64,000 nt of DNA, from the NCBI RefSeq assembly GCF_013112485.1, contig NZ_JABFHG010000014.1, positions 62,001-126,000 of the forward strand. Direction: 5' to 3'. The DNA is from Roseicella sp. DB1501 (GTDB lineage Bacteria; Pseudomonadota; Alphaproteobacteria; Acetobacterales; Acetobacteraceae). Of the stretch, positions 26,046-33,984 are shown piece after piece. The notes beneath the pieces were generated by a model. The model did not search any database. It was not told the DNA's origin and saw only the letters and a program-made list of their open reading frames with translations. Position numbers and translations under genes: made by a program. The stretch's first letter is position 1; each line of letters opens with the position of its first letter.

Positions 26046-27371
26046 TTGGCCGTGTCGGCTTCGCTGCCGCCGGGCCGGACCCCACGAATTGTCCGGACTC
26101 AGCGCATCGCGCTGGCGCTGCTCGTGCTGAGCGGCGTCATCAACTACATCGACCGTGCGACGCTCGCCGTCGCCAACCCGCTGATCCGCGAGGAGCTCGG
26201 CCTCTCGGTCGGCGATATGGGGCTGCTGCTCTCCGCCTTCCTTTGGGCCTATGCCTTCTCCCAGCTCCCAGTCGGGGCGCTGGTCGACCGCTTCGGGCCG
26301 CGGCGGATGCTCTCGCTCGGGCTCGGCCTCTGGTCCATCGCCCAGGCCGCCGGCGGGCTGGTGCACAGCTTCACCCAATTCTTCGCCGCGCGCATGCTGC
26401 TGGGCATCGGCGAGGCGCCGCAATTCCCGACCGCGGCGCGGGTGAGCCGGGACTGGTTCAATGCCCGCGACCGCGGCACCGCGACCGGCATCTGGAACTG
26501 CTCCTCGACGCTCGGCACCGCCGTCTCCGTGCCCGTGCTGACCTTCCTGATGCTCTATGTCGGCTGGCGCTGGATGTTCCTCATCGTCGGCCTGGCCGGG
26601 GTAGCGGTCGCGGTCATCGCCTATGCCATCTACCGCAACCCCGGCGAGGTCGCGCTGACACCGGAGGAACGGGCGCATCTCACCGAGGGCGACGCGACCG
26701 GGGAGACCACGCAGCTCACCCTGGTGGAGTGGCGGCGGCTGTTCACCTTCCGCACCACCTGGGGGATGCTGATCGGCTTCTTCGGCGTCATCTACACCCT
26801 CTGGATCTACGCCTCCTGGCTGCCCGCCTATCTGGAAATGGAGCGGCATATCAGCATCCGCGATACCGGCGTGCTGGCCGCCATCCCCTTCGCCTTCGGC
26901 GTGGTCGGCAGCCTGCTCGGCGGCCGGCTGACGGATGTGCTGGCGCGCCGCGGCGTCTCGCCGGTCAACAGCCGGAAATGGCCGATGGCGATCTCGCTCG
27001 CCGGGGCCGGGCTCTGCACCGCGCTGGCCGCCTGGACGCCGAGCAACAGCCTGGCGATCGCCTTCATCTCGGCGGCGATGTTCCTCGGCTATGTCGCGAC
27101 CGCGACGGCCTGGGCCATGGTCTCGGTCGTGGCGCCGGCGAACTGCACCGCCTCCCTCGGCGCGATGCAGAATTTCGGCGGCTATCTCGGCGGCGCCCTG
27201 GCGCCGACGGCGACCGGCTTCATCGTCGAGGGAAGCGGCAGCTTCGCCCCGGCCCTGCTGGTCGGTGCCAGCCTCGCCGTCTTCTGCGCCGTCGCCTATG
27301 CGGTGATCGTCCGCGATCCGATCCCGGCGATCGAGCTCGACCCGACGGTGGCGCCGGCGCCGGCGCAATAG
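26046..27371 (+). CDS. MFS transporter, anion:cation symporter (ACS, glucarate/galactonate) type
   Basis: A 441-residue carrier. I start it at TTG 26046 because GGGAGG lies about eight bases upstream and the family's N-terminus (RIALALLVLSGVINYIDRAT) follows closely; no ATG is suitably placed. INYIDRATLAVANPLI is the ACS-family first-helix motif. FGPRRMLSLGLGLWS is the standard loop 2-3 motif and MLLGIGEAPQFPTAARVSRDW the family helix-4/5 motif. Twelve helices are expected. Relatives carry hexarates, galactonate or phthalate-type organic anions. Two strong hairpins follow the stop. Confidence 0.86.
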   Translation: MAVSASLPPGRTPRIVRTQRIALALLVLSGVINYIDRATLAVANPLIREELGLSVGDMGLLLSAFLWAYAFSQLPVGALVDRFGPRRMLSLGLGLWSIAQAAGGLVHSFTQFFAARMLLGIGEAPQFPTAARVSRDWFNARDRGTATGIWNCSSTLGTAVSVPVLTFLMLYVGWRWMFLIVGLAGVAVAVIAYAIYRNPGEVALTPEERAHLTEGDATGETTQLTLVEWRRLFTFRTTWGMLIGFFGVIYTLWIYASWLPAYLEMERHISIRDTGVLAAIPFAFGVVGSLLGGRLTDVLARRGVSPVNSRKWPMAISLAGAGLCTALAAWTPSNSLAIAFISAAMFLGYVATATAWAMVSVVAPANCTASLGAMQNFGGYLGGALAPTATGFIVEGSGSFAPALLVGASLAVFCAVAYAVIVRDPIPAIELDPTVAPAPAQ

Positions 27372-27376
27372 GAACT

Positions 27377-27407
27377 CCCCGCAAAGCCGCTTCGCGGCTT
27401 TGCGGGG
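27377..27407. terminator. Perfect 14-bp hairpin after the MFS gene
   Basis: Arms CCCCGCAAAGCCGC (27377-27390) and GCGGCTTTGCGGGG (27394-27407) with a TTC loop form a 14-bp perfect stem six bases after the MFS stop. A very stable fold, but no U-tract. It lies between convergent genes and would work in both directions. Confidence 0.65.
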
Positions 27408-27444
27408 CCCCATGCAGTCCCTTCCTGCCCAGGAACCGTCGCAG

Positions 27445-27469
27445 CCTGCTGCGGCAAAGCCGCAGCAGG
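27445..27469. terminator. Second perfect hairpin between convergent genes
   Basis: Arms CCTGCTGCGGC (27445-27455) and GCCGCAGCAGG (27459-27469) with loop AAA. Probably serves the minus-strand SpdH-like gene whose stop is at 27542. On the plus strand TTTTG follows at 27486. Confidence 0.55.
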
Positions 27470-27541
27470 GCAACGGGCAGCGAGGGTTTTGATGGGCGCA
27501 ACAGGGTCAGGCGGCGGTGGGCAGGGCGCGCCCGCCGCCGC

Positions 27542-29386
27542 TCAATCCGCCAGCAGCTCCGTCACCGCGCGATGCGCCTGGTGGATGGCGCTGTCGGTAT
27601 AGGCGGCGGCGCCAGCATCGGAATTGGCGATGGCGATGCGGCCGAAGCGGCGGCGCCCGATCTCGTGCGGCGCCTCGCCCGGCGGCCAGGCGGGATCGAA
27701 GAGCGGGTTGTACTCATAGGCATAGCCATGCGGCCAGCGGTTCACCGTGATGCCGAGGATGTCGCGCGCCGCCTCGAAGCCGCCGGCGCTTAGCAGGCGC
27801 TGCAGCTCGTCGCGCAGGTCCCGCTCGTACTCCTCGAAGGTGGTGGCGAGCATCGCCGCGCGGCCGGCCCGATGCTGGGCGCGCTGGTCGAGGCCCGGCG
27901 CGGTCGGCACATGCGAGAGGAAGAGCAGCACCGGCTCCTCCGGCCGGCCGATGCTGTCGTAGCCGCCGATGCGGGTCTTCCAGTCGAGCCAGAGCGCGGT
28001 GAAGCGGCTGCCCGGCGCCTGCGCTCGGGCGATGCCGAGCCGCCGGAAGGCCAGCCAGTTCCGCAGCAGCACCGAGACATAGACCAGCGGCACCTTCACC
28101 TGGCTGCGCAGCGCCGCCGCCTGCGCCTCGGGCAGGTCGGGGCAGAGATGCGGGATCGTCATCCCCCAGCAGGCCAGGACGCAGCGCGCCGCGACAACGC
28201 GGCGGGCCTCGCCATGGCGGAGATAGGTGAGCTCGACCGCATCGCCGGCCTGCCGCACCCGCAGCACCGGGCTTTCGAGCCGCAGGCGCGTGGCGGCCTC
28301 CGGCCGGTCCAGCCGCGCGTAATCGGCGCGCGCCAGCACCACATCCTCGACGCTGCCGCCGGGCACCGCCTGCGGGATCAGCGCGCGCACCAGCAGCCGA
28401 GCGATGGAGGCGTTGCCGTCCGGGAAATGGAAGCGGGCCGAGCCGCCCTCGGCATAGCCGGCGGCGGTGTAGCCCATGCCCGCCGCCGCGCCCGGCGCCA
28501 GGTCGAGCCCCTGGAAGCCGGGAAAGCCGAGGGCCCAGACATCGAGCGCGCTCACCGCATCGGCGCCGACGCCCCATTCGCCATGGCTCATCGCCTGGAA
28601 GAAGGGCAGGGTCGCCGCCCCCGCCCCGGCGATCCGGGCCAGATAGTCGTGGTAGCTGGTGCGGGCGAGCAGCGCCTTCTTCCCGGCCGAGGACAGGCCG
28701 GGCAGGTAGTCGGTGCGCGCCTCGTGCAGCCGGGCAATGTCCTGCTGCACCGCTGACGGCAGCGGCGAGTCGCGCAGCACCTCGGCCCAGGGCCGGTCGC
28801 CGATGCCGGTGAGGAGATGGTCGGCACCGAAGGTCGCATGGTCGAGGAAGACGCCGCGGCCCATGCCCTGGCGCCGCCAGAAGCCCGGATCGGCATGCCG
28901 CGCCGCCAGCGCCTCGGGCTCGATGCCGAGCCGCCGCAGCAGCCCCGCTGCCACGGCGCCGTAGGGGCGTGGGCTGTCGATCAGCATGGTCCCGCCATTC
29001 ATCAGCAGGGTGCGGGTGCCGATGCGGTACTCGTTGCGGCGGGCATGGCCGCCGAAATCGTCGTGGTTGTCGAGGATGAGGATCCGGGCCTCCGGCCTGG
29101 CATCGCGCCAGAACAGGGCCGCGGCCAGGCCGCTGATCCCGGCGCCGACCACGACCAGGTCATAGGGCCCTTCGGTGTCGGTGGCGCTGGGCAGCGGCGC
29201 GCCGGCGGCCAGCGCATGCATCGCCTCGAAGCTGCCGGGCTGGCTGCCGCGCAGCCCCTGGCGCAGCGGCGGATCGGGCAGCCCGGCCGCCGGTGCCGCG
29301 CCGCCCAGCGCCAGTGCCGCCGCGCCCTGCAGCAGGTCCCGCCGGGGGATCGGCCGGTCCATGCCAAGGGCGCGGTCCCGGCTCAT
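27542..29386 (-). CDS. Tat-exported FAD dehydrogenase, spermidine dehydrogenase (SpdH)-like
   Basis: A 614-residue flavoprotein. The N-terminus has a twin-arginine signal (IPRRDLLQGAAALALGGAAP). The FAD motif DLVVVGAGISGLAAALFWRD and the segment LILDNHDDFGGHARRNEYRI are typical of the Pseudomonas SpdH family, and the length fits (about 620). The C-terminal FAD segment is GRIAIANSDAGAAAYTDSAI. SpdH oxidises spermidine to 1,3-diaminopropane and 4-aminobutanal. The natural substrate here is not certain, since the family also contains uncharacterised paralogues. The upstream gene encodes a 2Fe-2S ferredoxin and overlaps by 4 bp (ATGA), so the two are co-translated and the ferredoxin may be the electron acceptor. 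Confidence 0.8.
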   Translation of the reverse strand: MSRDRALGMDRPIPRRDLLQGAAALALGGAAPAAGLPDPPLRQGLRGSQPGSFEAMHALAAGAPLPSATDTEGPYDLVVVGAGISGLAAALFWRDARPEARILILDNHDDFGGHARRNEYRIGTRTLLMNGGTMLIDSPRPYGAVAAGLLRRLGIEPEALAARHADPGFWRRQGMGRGVFLDHATFGADHLLTGIGDRPWAEVLRDSPLPSAVQQDIARLHEARTDYLPGLSSAGKKALLARTSYHDYLARIAGAGAATLPFFQAMSHGEWGVGADAVSALDVWALGFPGFQGLDLAPGAAAGMGYTAAGYAEGGSARFHFPDGNASIARLLVRALIPQAVPGGSVEDVVLARADYARLDRPEAATRLRLESPVLRVRQAGDAVELTYLRHGEARRVVAARCVLACWGMTIPHLCPDLPEAQAAALRSQVKVPLVYVSVLLRNWLAFRRLGIARAQAPGSRFTALWLDWKTRIGGYDSIGRPEEPVLLFLSHVPTAPGLDQRAQHRAGRAAMLATTFEEYERDLRDELQRLLSAGGFEAARDILGITVNRWPHGYAYEYNPLFDPAWPPGEAPHEIGRRRFGRIAIANSDAGAAAYTDSAIHQAHRAVTELLAD

Positions 29387-29721
29387 CCCTGGCGGTCCGG
29401 CCTCCGATCCCGGGGCAGCAGCACTTCAAGCCCGTCCAGCGCCTCGGTGATGCCGATCTGGCAGGACAGGCGCCGCCCCGGCGGCCGCTCGCCGAGCGCA
29501 TCCTCGATCATGTCGCCCTCGTCGAGCCCCGGCGGGCCGACCCGCTCTCGCCAGGGCTCCGCCACATCCACCATGCAGCTCGCGCAGGCGAGTTGGCCGC
29601 CGCAATCCGCCGGCAGATGCGCCACGTTGTGCCGGACGCCGACCAGCATGACGGTCTCGTCCTCGCCCGACTCGAAGCTTTGCCGGCTGCCATCGGGCTG
29701 GACGAAGGTGATCCGCGCCAT
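29383..29721 (-). CDS. 2Fe-2S ferredoxin
   Basis: A 112-residue plant/adrenodoxin-type ferredoxin. Cluster ligands follow C-x5-C-x2-C...C: C in ADCGGQLACASCMVDV (three cysteines) and the last in RRLSCQIG. Start ATG 29721 (MARITFVQPDGSRQSFE); upstream in-frame codons are less family-like. The segment with extra length between the third and fourth Cys (EGDMIEDALGERPPGRRL) is the putidaredoxin/adrenodoxin pattern. It overlaps the following SpdH-like gene by 4 bp, so the pair probably forms an electron-transfer unit. No signal peptide is present although the partner has a Tat signal, which is odd. Confidence 0.87.
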   Translation of the reverse strand: MARITFVQPDGSRQSFESGEDETVMLVGVRHNVAHLPADCGGQLACASCMVDVAEPWRERVGPPGLDEGDMIEDALGERPPGRRLSCQIGITEALDGLEVLLPRDRRPDRQG

Positions 29722-29824
29722 GCCGCTGCTCCCCGTTGCCGGGGCCTCCTCTCGCGCGGCCGGGCTTCCGGCGCAAGCCGGGCCGGTGCAGGCTGGGCGG
29801 AACGGAGCAGGGAAGGGAATGGCC

Positions 29825-30610
29825 ATGGCCTATGCGGGGTTCGACCTCACGGGCAAGGTGGCGCTGGTCACCGGCGGCAATGGCGGCATCGGCCTCGGCA
29901 TGGCGCAGGCCATGGCGGAGGCGGGAGCCGACATCGCCATCTGGGGCACCAACGAGGCGAAGAACGCGGCGGCGCGGACGCAGCTCGAGGCCACTGGCCG
30001 GCGGGTGCTGGCGCTGCGCTGCAACGTCGCCGAGGAGGCCGAGGTGGAGGCCGCCTTCGCCGAGACGCTGCGGGTGCTCGGCCGGGTCGATGGCTGCTTC
30101 GCCAATGCCGGCGTCTCTGGCGGCCGCAGCGGCCCCTTCGTCGAGCGCACGGTCGAGGAATGGGACCGGGTGCTCGGGGTCAATCTCCGCGGCGCCTTCC
30201 TCACCTTCCGCGCCGCGGCGCGGCACATGAAGGCGCGGGCCGAGGCGGGCGACCGGGGCGGCGTGCTCGTCGGCACCGCCTCGCTCGCCGCCATCGAGGG
30301 GGCGGCGCGGAACGAGCATTACGGCGCCTCCAAGGGCGGCATGGTCTCGATGATCCGGGCGCTGGCGGTGGAGCTGGCGCGCTACGGCGCGCGGGCCAAT
30401 GCCATCCTGCCGGGCTGGATCGAGACGGAGATGACGGCCCGGGCGACGGCGGATGCGAAGTTCGCCGGCAATGTCCTACCGCGGGTGCCGATGCGGCGCT
30501 GGGGCACGGGTGCCGATTTCGGCGGCATCGCGGTCTATCTGATGAGCGATGCCGCCAGCTTCCATACCGGCGACACGCTGGTCATCGATGGCGGCTACGC
30601 GCTGTACTGA
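29825..30610 (+). CDS. Short-chain dehydrogenase/reductase
   Basis: A 261-residue classical SDR. The coenzyme motif is GKVALVTGGNGGIGLGMAQAM, the structural motif is CFANAGVSGG (NAG), and the catalytic Ser is in LVGTASLAAIEG with Tyr and Lys in HYGASKGG. The closing segment is FHTGDTLVIDGGYALY. Acidic residue placement after strand two (IWGTNEAKN) does not settle NAD versus NADP. Start ATG 29825 is preferred over 29819 because GGAAGGG is then about eight bases away. A cyclase-family gene follows after 38 bp and is probably in the same operon; the ferredoxin gene is divergent. Confidence 0.88.
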   Translation: MAYAGFDLTGKVALVTGGNGGIGLGMAQAMAEAGADIAIWGTNEAKNAAARTQLEATGRRVLALRCNVAEEAEVEAAFAETLRVLGRVDGCFANAGVSGGRSGPFVERTVEEWDRVLGVNLRGAFLTFRAAARHMKARAEAGDRGGVLVGTASLAAIEGAARNEHYGASKGGMVSMIRALAVELARYGARANAILPGWIETEMTARATADAKFAGNVLPRVPMRRWGTGADFGGIAVYLMSDAASFHTGDTLVIDGGYALY

Positions 30611-30648
30611 GCGCGCGGCAGCAGACCGCAAAGGCAGGAGGACACGCC

Positions 30649-31437
30649 ATGGCCCGTCGCTTCATCGACATCTCCGTGCCGCTGAAGGCCGGGATCCGCT
30701 CCGACCCGCCGGAGATGCTGCCGCAGATCGAGTATGTCGATCACCACCAGTCGGCGCCACGCATGGCCGCCTATATGGGGGTGCCGGTCGAGGCGCTGCC
30801 GGAGGGTGAATACGCCGCGGTCGAGCGGGTGAACATCAGCACCCATAACGGCACGCACCTCGACGCGCCCTACCACTACTTCTCGCGCATGAATGAGCGG
30901 CTGACGCCCGGCGGCGAGCCCTCCTGGCGGATCGACGAGGTGCCGCTCGAATGGTGCTTCAATCCCGGCGTGAAGCTCGACTTCCGGCATTTCGAGGACG
31001 GCTACGTGGTGCAGCCGGGCGATGTCGAAGCCGAGCTCCAGCGCATCGGCCACGAATTGCGGCCGCTTGAGATCGTCGTCGTCAACACCCGCGCCGGGTC
31101 GCGCTACGGCGAGGAGGACTACATCGATTCCGGCTGCGGCATGGGCAAGGCGGCAACGCTCTGGCTGCTCGAGCACGGCATCCGCCTGGTCGGCACCGAT
31201 GGCTGGTCCTGGGACGCGCCCTTCAGCCATACCCGCCGCCGGGTGCAGGAGACGGGCGATGCCTCGCTCATCTGGGAGGGCCACCGGGCCGGGCGGGAGA
31301 TCGGCTATTCGCATCTCGAGAAGCTGCACAACCTGGAGGCCCTGCCGCCCGACGGCTTCCAGGTGGTCTGCTTCCCGGTGAAGGTGCATCGCGGCTCGGC
31401 CGGCTGGACCCGGGCGGTCGCGATCATCGACGACTGA
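30649..31437 (+). CDS. Cyclase family protein (kynurenine formamidase/isatin hydrolase type)
   Basis: A 262-residue metal-dependent hydrolase. The signature HNGTHLDAPYHYFSRM (H-x-GTH-x-D-x-P-x-H) supplies the metal and catalytic residues. It is preceded by MARRFIDISVPLKAGIRSDP and followed by GTDGWSWDAPFSH. GCAGGAGG lies before the ATG. The family includes KynB and isatin hydrolase, which open N-acyl or lactam bonds; carbonyl substrates in aromatic or heterocyclic nitrogen breakdown are likely. It is next to an SDR and convergent with a MarR-type gene. Confidence 0.86.
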   Translation: MARRFIDISVPLKAGIRSDPPEMLPQIEYVDHHQSAPRMAAYMGVPVEALPEGEYAAVERVNISTHNGTHLDAPYHYFSRMNERLTPGGEPSWRIDEVPLEWCFNPGVKLDFRHFEDGYVVQPGDVEAELQRIGHELRPLEIVVVNTRAGSRYGEEDYIDSGCGMGKAATLWLLEHGIRLVGTDGWSWDAPFSHTRRRVQETGDASLIWEGHRAGREIGYSHLEKLHNLEALPPDGFQVVCFPVKVHRGSAGWTRAVAIIDD

Positions 31438-31495
31438 TCGCCGGGGGACCGATCGGCGGCTGGTCGGCCGGCCTGCCTGTGCCGCGCAGTCCGGC

Positions 31496-32023
31496 TCACA
31501 CCTCGGAGAAGAGGCGGCGGAGCACCGGGATCGCGTCCTGCACCAGGGTCCGGTCGGCGGGGTCGAGGCGGTCGAGGCCGGTATGCAGGCGGGCGAAGAG
31601 GGCGGTGCGGACCGCCTCCGTCATCTCCTGGCCCTGCTCGGTCAGGACGAGCTGCATGCGCCGCCGCGACATCGGATGCCGGCTGCGCAGCACATAGCCC
31701 TCCGCCGCCAGCTTCACGAGCATGACGGAGGCGGTCGGCAGCCGGACGCCGAGATAGTTCGCCACCTCGGAAAGCGAGGCGCCGGGCGCGATGAGCAGGT
31801 AGTTCAGGATGCGGAACTGCGGTGGCGTCAGCTTTCCGTCGGGAATGACGCGCACCGCCTCGGTCGCGATGATGCGGTTCGCCATCATCATCATGGCGAG
31901 CAACGCCGGTGGCAGGGCCTCGCGGGCCGGGCCGCCGTCGATGGCGTCGTCCGGAGCGAGGATCGGGAGGCTCGGCGCTGTCGGTCCGGCGCCCTGGACG
32001 TGTGTTAGTTGCATGGCGTTCAT
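31496..32023 (-). CDS. MarR family transcriptional regulator
   Basis: Up to 175 residues. It has a variable N-terminal 40 residues, then the winged helix: LTPPQFRILNYLLIAPGASL, SEVANYLGVRLPTASVMLVK and the wing RSRHPMSRRRMQLVLTEQGQ. Start ATG 32023 abuts a candidate -10 element, so translation may instead begin at ATG 32014 from a leaderless message. It is divergent from the M20 carbamoylase gene across a 343-bp gap that contains one copy of repeat family R2, and convergent with the cyclase gene; it could control either side. Confidence 0.87.
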   Translation of the reverse strand: MNAMQLTHVQGAGPTAPSLPILAPDDAIDGGPAREALPPALLAMMMMANRIIATEAVRVIPDGKLTPPQFRILNYLLIAPGASLSEVANYLGVRLPTASVMLVKLAAEGYVLRSRHPMSRRRMQLVLTEQGQEMTEAVRTALFARLHTGLDRLDPADRTLVQDAIPVLRRLFSEV

Positions 32024-32052
32024 AATATCAATCGCAATCAGATTTTCGGCAA
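32024..32052 (-). promoter_or_regulatory. Candidate promoter of the MarR-type gene
   Basis: On the minus strand TTGCCG (32052-32047) and GATATT (32029-32024) are separated by 17 bases in an AT-rich patch unusual for this sequence. The direct repeat GATTGCGATTGA overlaps the spacer and -10. The predicted start of transcription lies at or just inside the annotated ATG, suggesting a leaderless message. Confidence 0.45.
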
Positions 32053-32153
32053 GCGAAACGAGTTGCTTCCGGACAGAAAAATTTCCCGCCCTCAGCCCTG
32101 ATCCCCATGGCGAAAGGGCCTCGGCGCCGATGCCGCCGGAGAGGGCCCGCCTG

Positions 32154-32260
32154 CTAGACGATGATCCGCTCGCTCAGGGTCGCGGATCATGGTCCAGGGC
32201 GTTGTTTGATCGCGTGGATCACGCTGTTCGGTGAGGCCACCTCAAGCGATCACGCTCTAG
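32154..32260 (-). repeat. Dispersed repeat R2, copy C (107 bp, CTAG ends)
   Basis: This copy is inverted relative to those at 44196-44302 and 59528-59638. It begins and ends with CTAG (32154-32157 and 32257-32260). One end forms a long hairpin from GATGATCCGC and GCGGATCATGGTC. The other carries TGATCGC/GCGATCA arms. The rest of the 343-bp gap (32024-32366) holds the MarR promoter patch and, after the element, GC-rich sequence with no gene; AGAAGGAG before 32367 is the ribosome binding site of the next gene. Confidence 0.85.
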
Positions 32261-32366
32261 GCGAAGCCGGCTGGCACGGAAGCTGCCACGCGATCCGCCG
32301 CGGCGCCTGGCGCCGGCCGCCAGCCAGCGGCAGCCTATTCCGATGCAGTAAGAAGGAGCAGACGCC

Positions 32367-33569
32367 ATGCCGGAGATCGATACCGAGCGCTTCCTGCGGG
32401 ACCTGCAGGAATTGCGGCAGATCGGCGCTTACAAGACCGGCGTGCACCGGCCGACCTATTCACCGCAGGACATGGAGAGCCGGCGCTGGCTGATGGACCG
32501 CATGGCCGAGATCGGCCTCGAGCCCAGCATCGACGGCATCGGCAATGTCTATGGCCGGCATCGCGGGCCGGGGCCGCATCTGCTGGCCGGTAGCCACATC
32601 GAATCACAGAATGAGGCCGGCTGGCTCGACGGCGCGCTCGGCGTGGTCGCCGGCCTCGCCCTCGCGCGCGCCGGCCTGCCCATCGATGTCGCCGCCTTCG
32701 CCGATGAGGAGGGGCATTTCGAGGGCGGCTTCCTCGGCAGCAAGTCCCTGATCGGCCTGCTCTCGGAGGAGGAGATCGACCGCAGCCGCAACCGCACGGA
32801 CGGCACGCCGCTGCGCGAGGCGCTGGCCGCGGCGGGCCTTGCCGGCAAGCCGCGCCTGCAGCTCGAGCCCGGCCGCCACAAGGGCTTCTTCGAGATGCAT
32901 ATCGAGCAGGGCACCCAGCTCGAAGGCGCCGGGCTGCAGGCCGGCGTGGTTACCGGCATCGTCGCCATCTGGCAGTGGCGCATCCTGATCGAGGGCATGC
33001 AGGACCATGCCGGCGGCACCACCATGGCGGAGCGGCGCGATGCCGGCCTCGCCGCGGTGCGGCTGTTGGCGATGATCGACCGGGAATTCCCCAAAGTCTG
33101 CGGCGAGCGCAGCACCTGGACGACCGGGCGGATCGCCCTCGATCCCGGCGCCCCCTCCATCATCCCGGGCGGGGCGGACATCCTCTTCCAGTTCCGCGAC
33201 ATCGACCTGGCGGTGCTGGAGCGGATGGAGGCCTGCCTGCGCGCCTGCGTGCAGGAGAGCAACCGGCGCGAGCGCACCCGGGCGCAGCTGATCAGCGTCA
33301 GCAAGTCGATGCCCGCGCCCTGCGACCCGGCGATGATGGCGGCGCTCGACGCCGCGGCGGAGGCGATCGCCCCCGGCAAGTGGCAGCGCATGCCGAGCGG
33401 CGCCGGGCACGACGCGCAGTACATCGCCCGCGTCATGCCGGTCGCCATGCTCTTCACCCCCTCGATCGGCGGCATCAGCCATCACTGGGCCGAGGATACG
33501 AAGGAGGAGGATCTCGCCCTCTGCATGCGCATCCTCGGGGAGGGCGCGGCCCGCTACCTCGCGGGCTGA
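32367..33569 (+). CDS. M20 family Zn-dependent hydrolase (N-carbamoyl-amino acid/allantoate amidohydrolase type)
   Basis: A 400-residue binuclear-metal amidohydrolase with an interrupted dimerisation domain. Metal-site elements are H77 in AGSHIESQNEAGWLDGALG, the bridging D88 in the same segment, the Glu pair at 114-115 in FADEEGHFEGGFLGSKS, His in FFEMHIEQGTQLEGAG and the late His in GGISHHWAED. The usual H-x-D is H-x-E here (HIES), an unusual change. GAGHDAQYIARVMPVAMLF fits the carbamoylase/allantoate amidohydrolase group, enzymes that release ammonia and CO2 from N-carbamoyl groups. It is next to an allophanate hydrolase operon, consistent with carbamoyl-nitrogen use. Confidence 0.84.
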   Translation: MPEIDTERFLRDLQELRQIGAYKTGVHRPTYSPQDMESRRWLMDRMAEIGLEPSIDGIGNVYGRHRGPGPHLLAGSHIESQNEAGWLDGALGVVAGLALARAGLPIDVAAFADEEGHFEGGFLGSKSLIGLLSEEEIDRSRNRTDGTPLREALAAAGLAGKPRLQLEPGRHKGFFEMHIEQGTQLEGAGLQAGVVTGIVAIWQWRILIEGMQDHAGGTTMAERRDAGLAAVRLLAMIDREFPKVCGERSTWTTGRIALDPGAPSIIPGGADILFQFRDIDLAVLERMEACLRACVQESNRRERTRAQLISVSKSMPAPCDPAMMAALDAAAEAIAPGKWQRMPSGAGHDAQYIARVMPVAMLFTPSIGGISHHWAEDTKEEDLALCMRILGEGAARYLAG

Positions 33570-33594
33570 GAGGTGCCGCTGCCCGGTCGGCGCG

Positions 33595-33984
33595 TCACGG
33601 CGCCGCGTCGGGCGGCGGCATCAGCGAGACATGCGCGGCGACGATGCGCCAGCCTTCCGGGAAGCGCACCCATGTCTGGCTCTGCCGCCCGCACCGGCCG
33701 CCGCGCAGGAACTCGGTATTGGCGGTGGCGAAGTCGCGGCCGTAAGTGGTGATCACCGTGTTCTCCAGCGTCCGTTCCAGCCCCACCGGCGAGCGGGCAG
33801 CGCGGAAGGCGGCGATCCGCTCCCAGCCGAGCAGGTTCTCGTTCGGGCCGTAGCGCAGGGTCCGCGCATCCTTGCGGAAGAGGTCCTGCAGCACCGCGAC
33901 GTCATTGCCGACCAGCGCCGCCTCATAGGCGGCGAAGGCGGCCCGGACCTCGGCCAGCACCTCCGGGATATCGACCTCCATCAC
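33595..33984 (-). CDS. atzH: AtzH/HpxZ-like protein (DUF3225, NTF2 fold)
   Basis: A 129-residue protein with an NTF2-like cone fold: [20 protein letters not shown] at the start, then [20 protein letters not shown] and the closing [19 protein letters not shown]. This pattern is that of AtzH and HpxZ, proteins encoded next to amidases of the cyanuric acid and oxalurate pathways. Its start codon overlaps the stop of the allophanate hydrolase gene (ATGA), so it is the last gene of the operon. The molecular role in this cluster is uncertain. Confidence 0.82.
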   Translation of the reverse strand: MMEVDIPEVLAEVRAAFAAYEAALVGNDVAVLQDLFRKDARTLRYGPNENLLGWERIAAFRAARSPVGLERTLENTVITTYGRDFATANTEFLRGGRCGRQSQTWVRFPEGWRIVAAHVSLMPPPDAAP

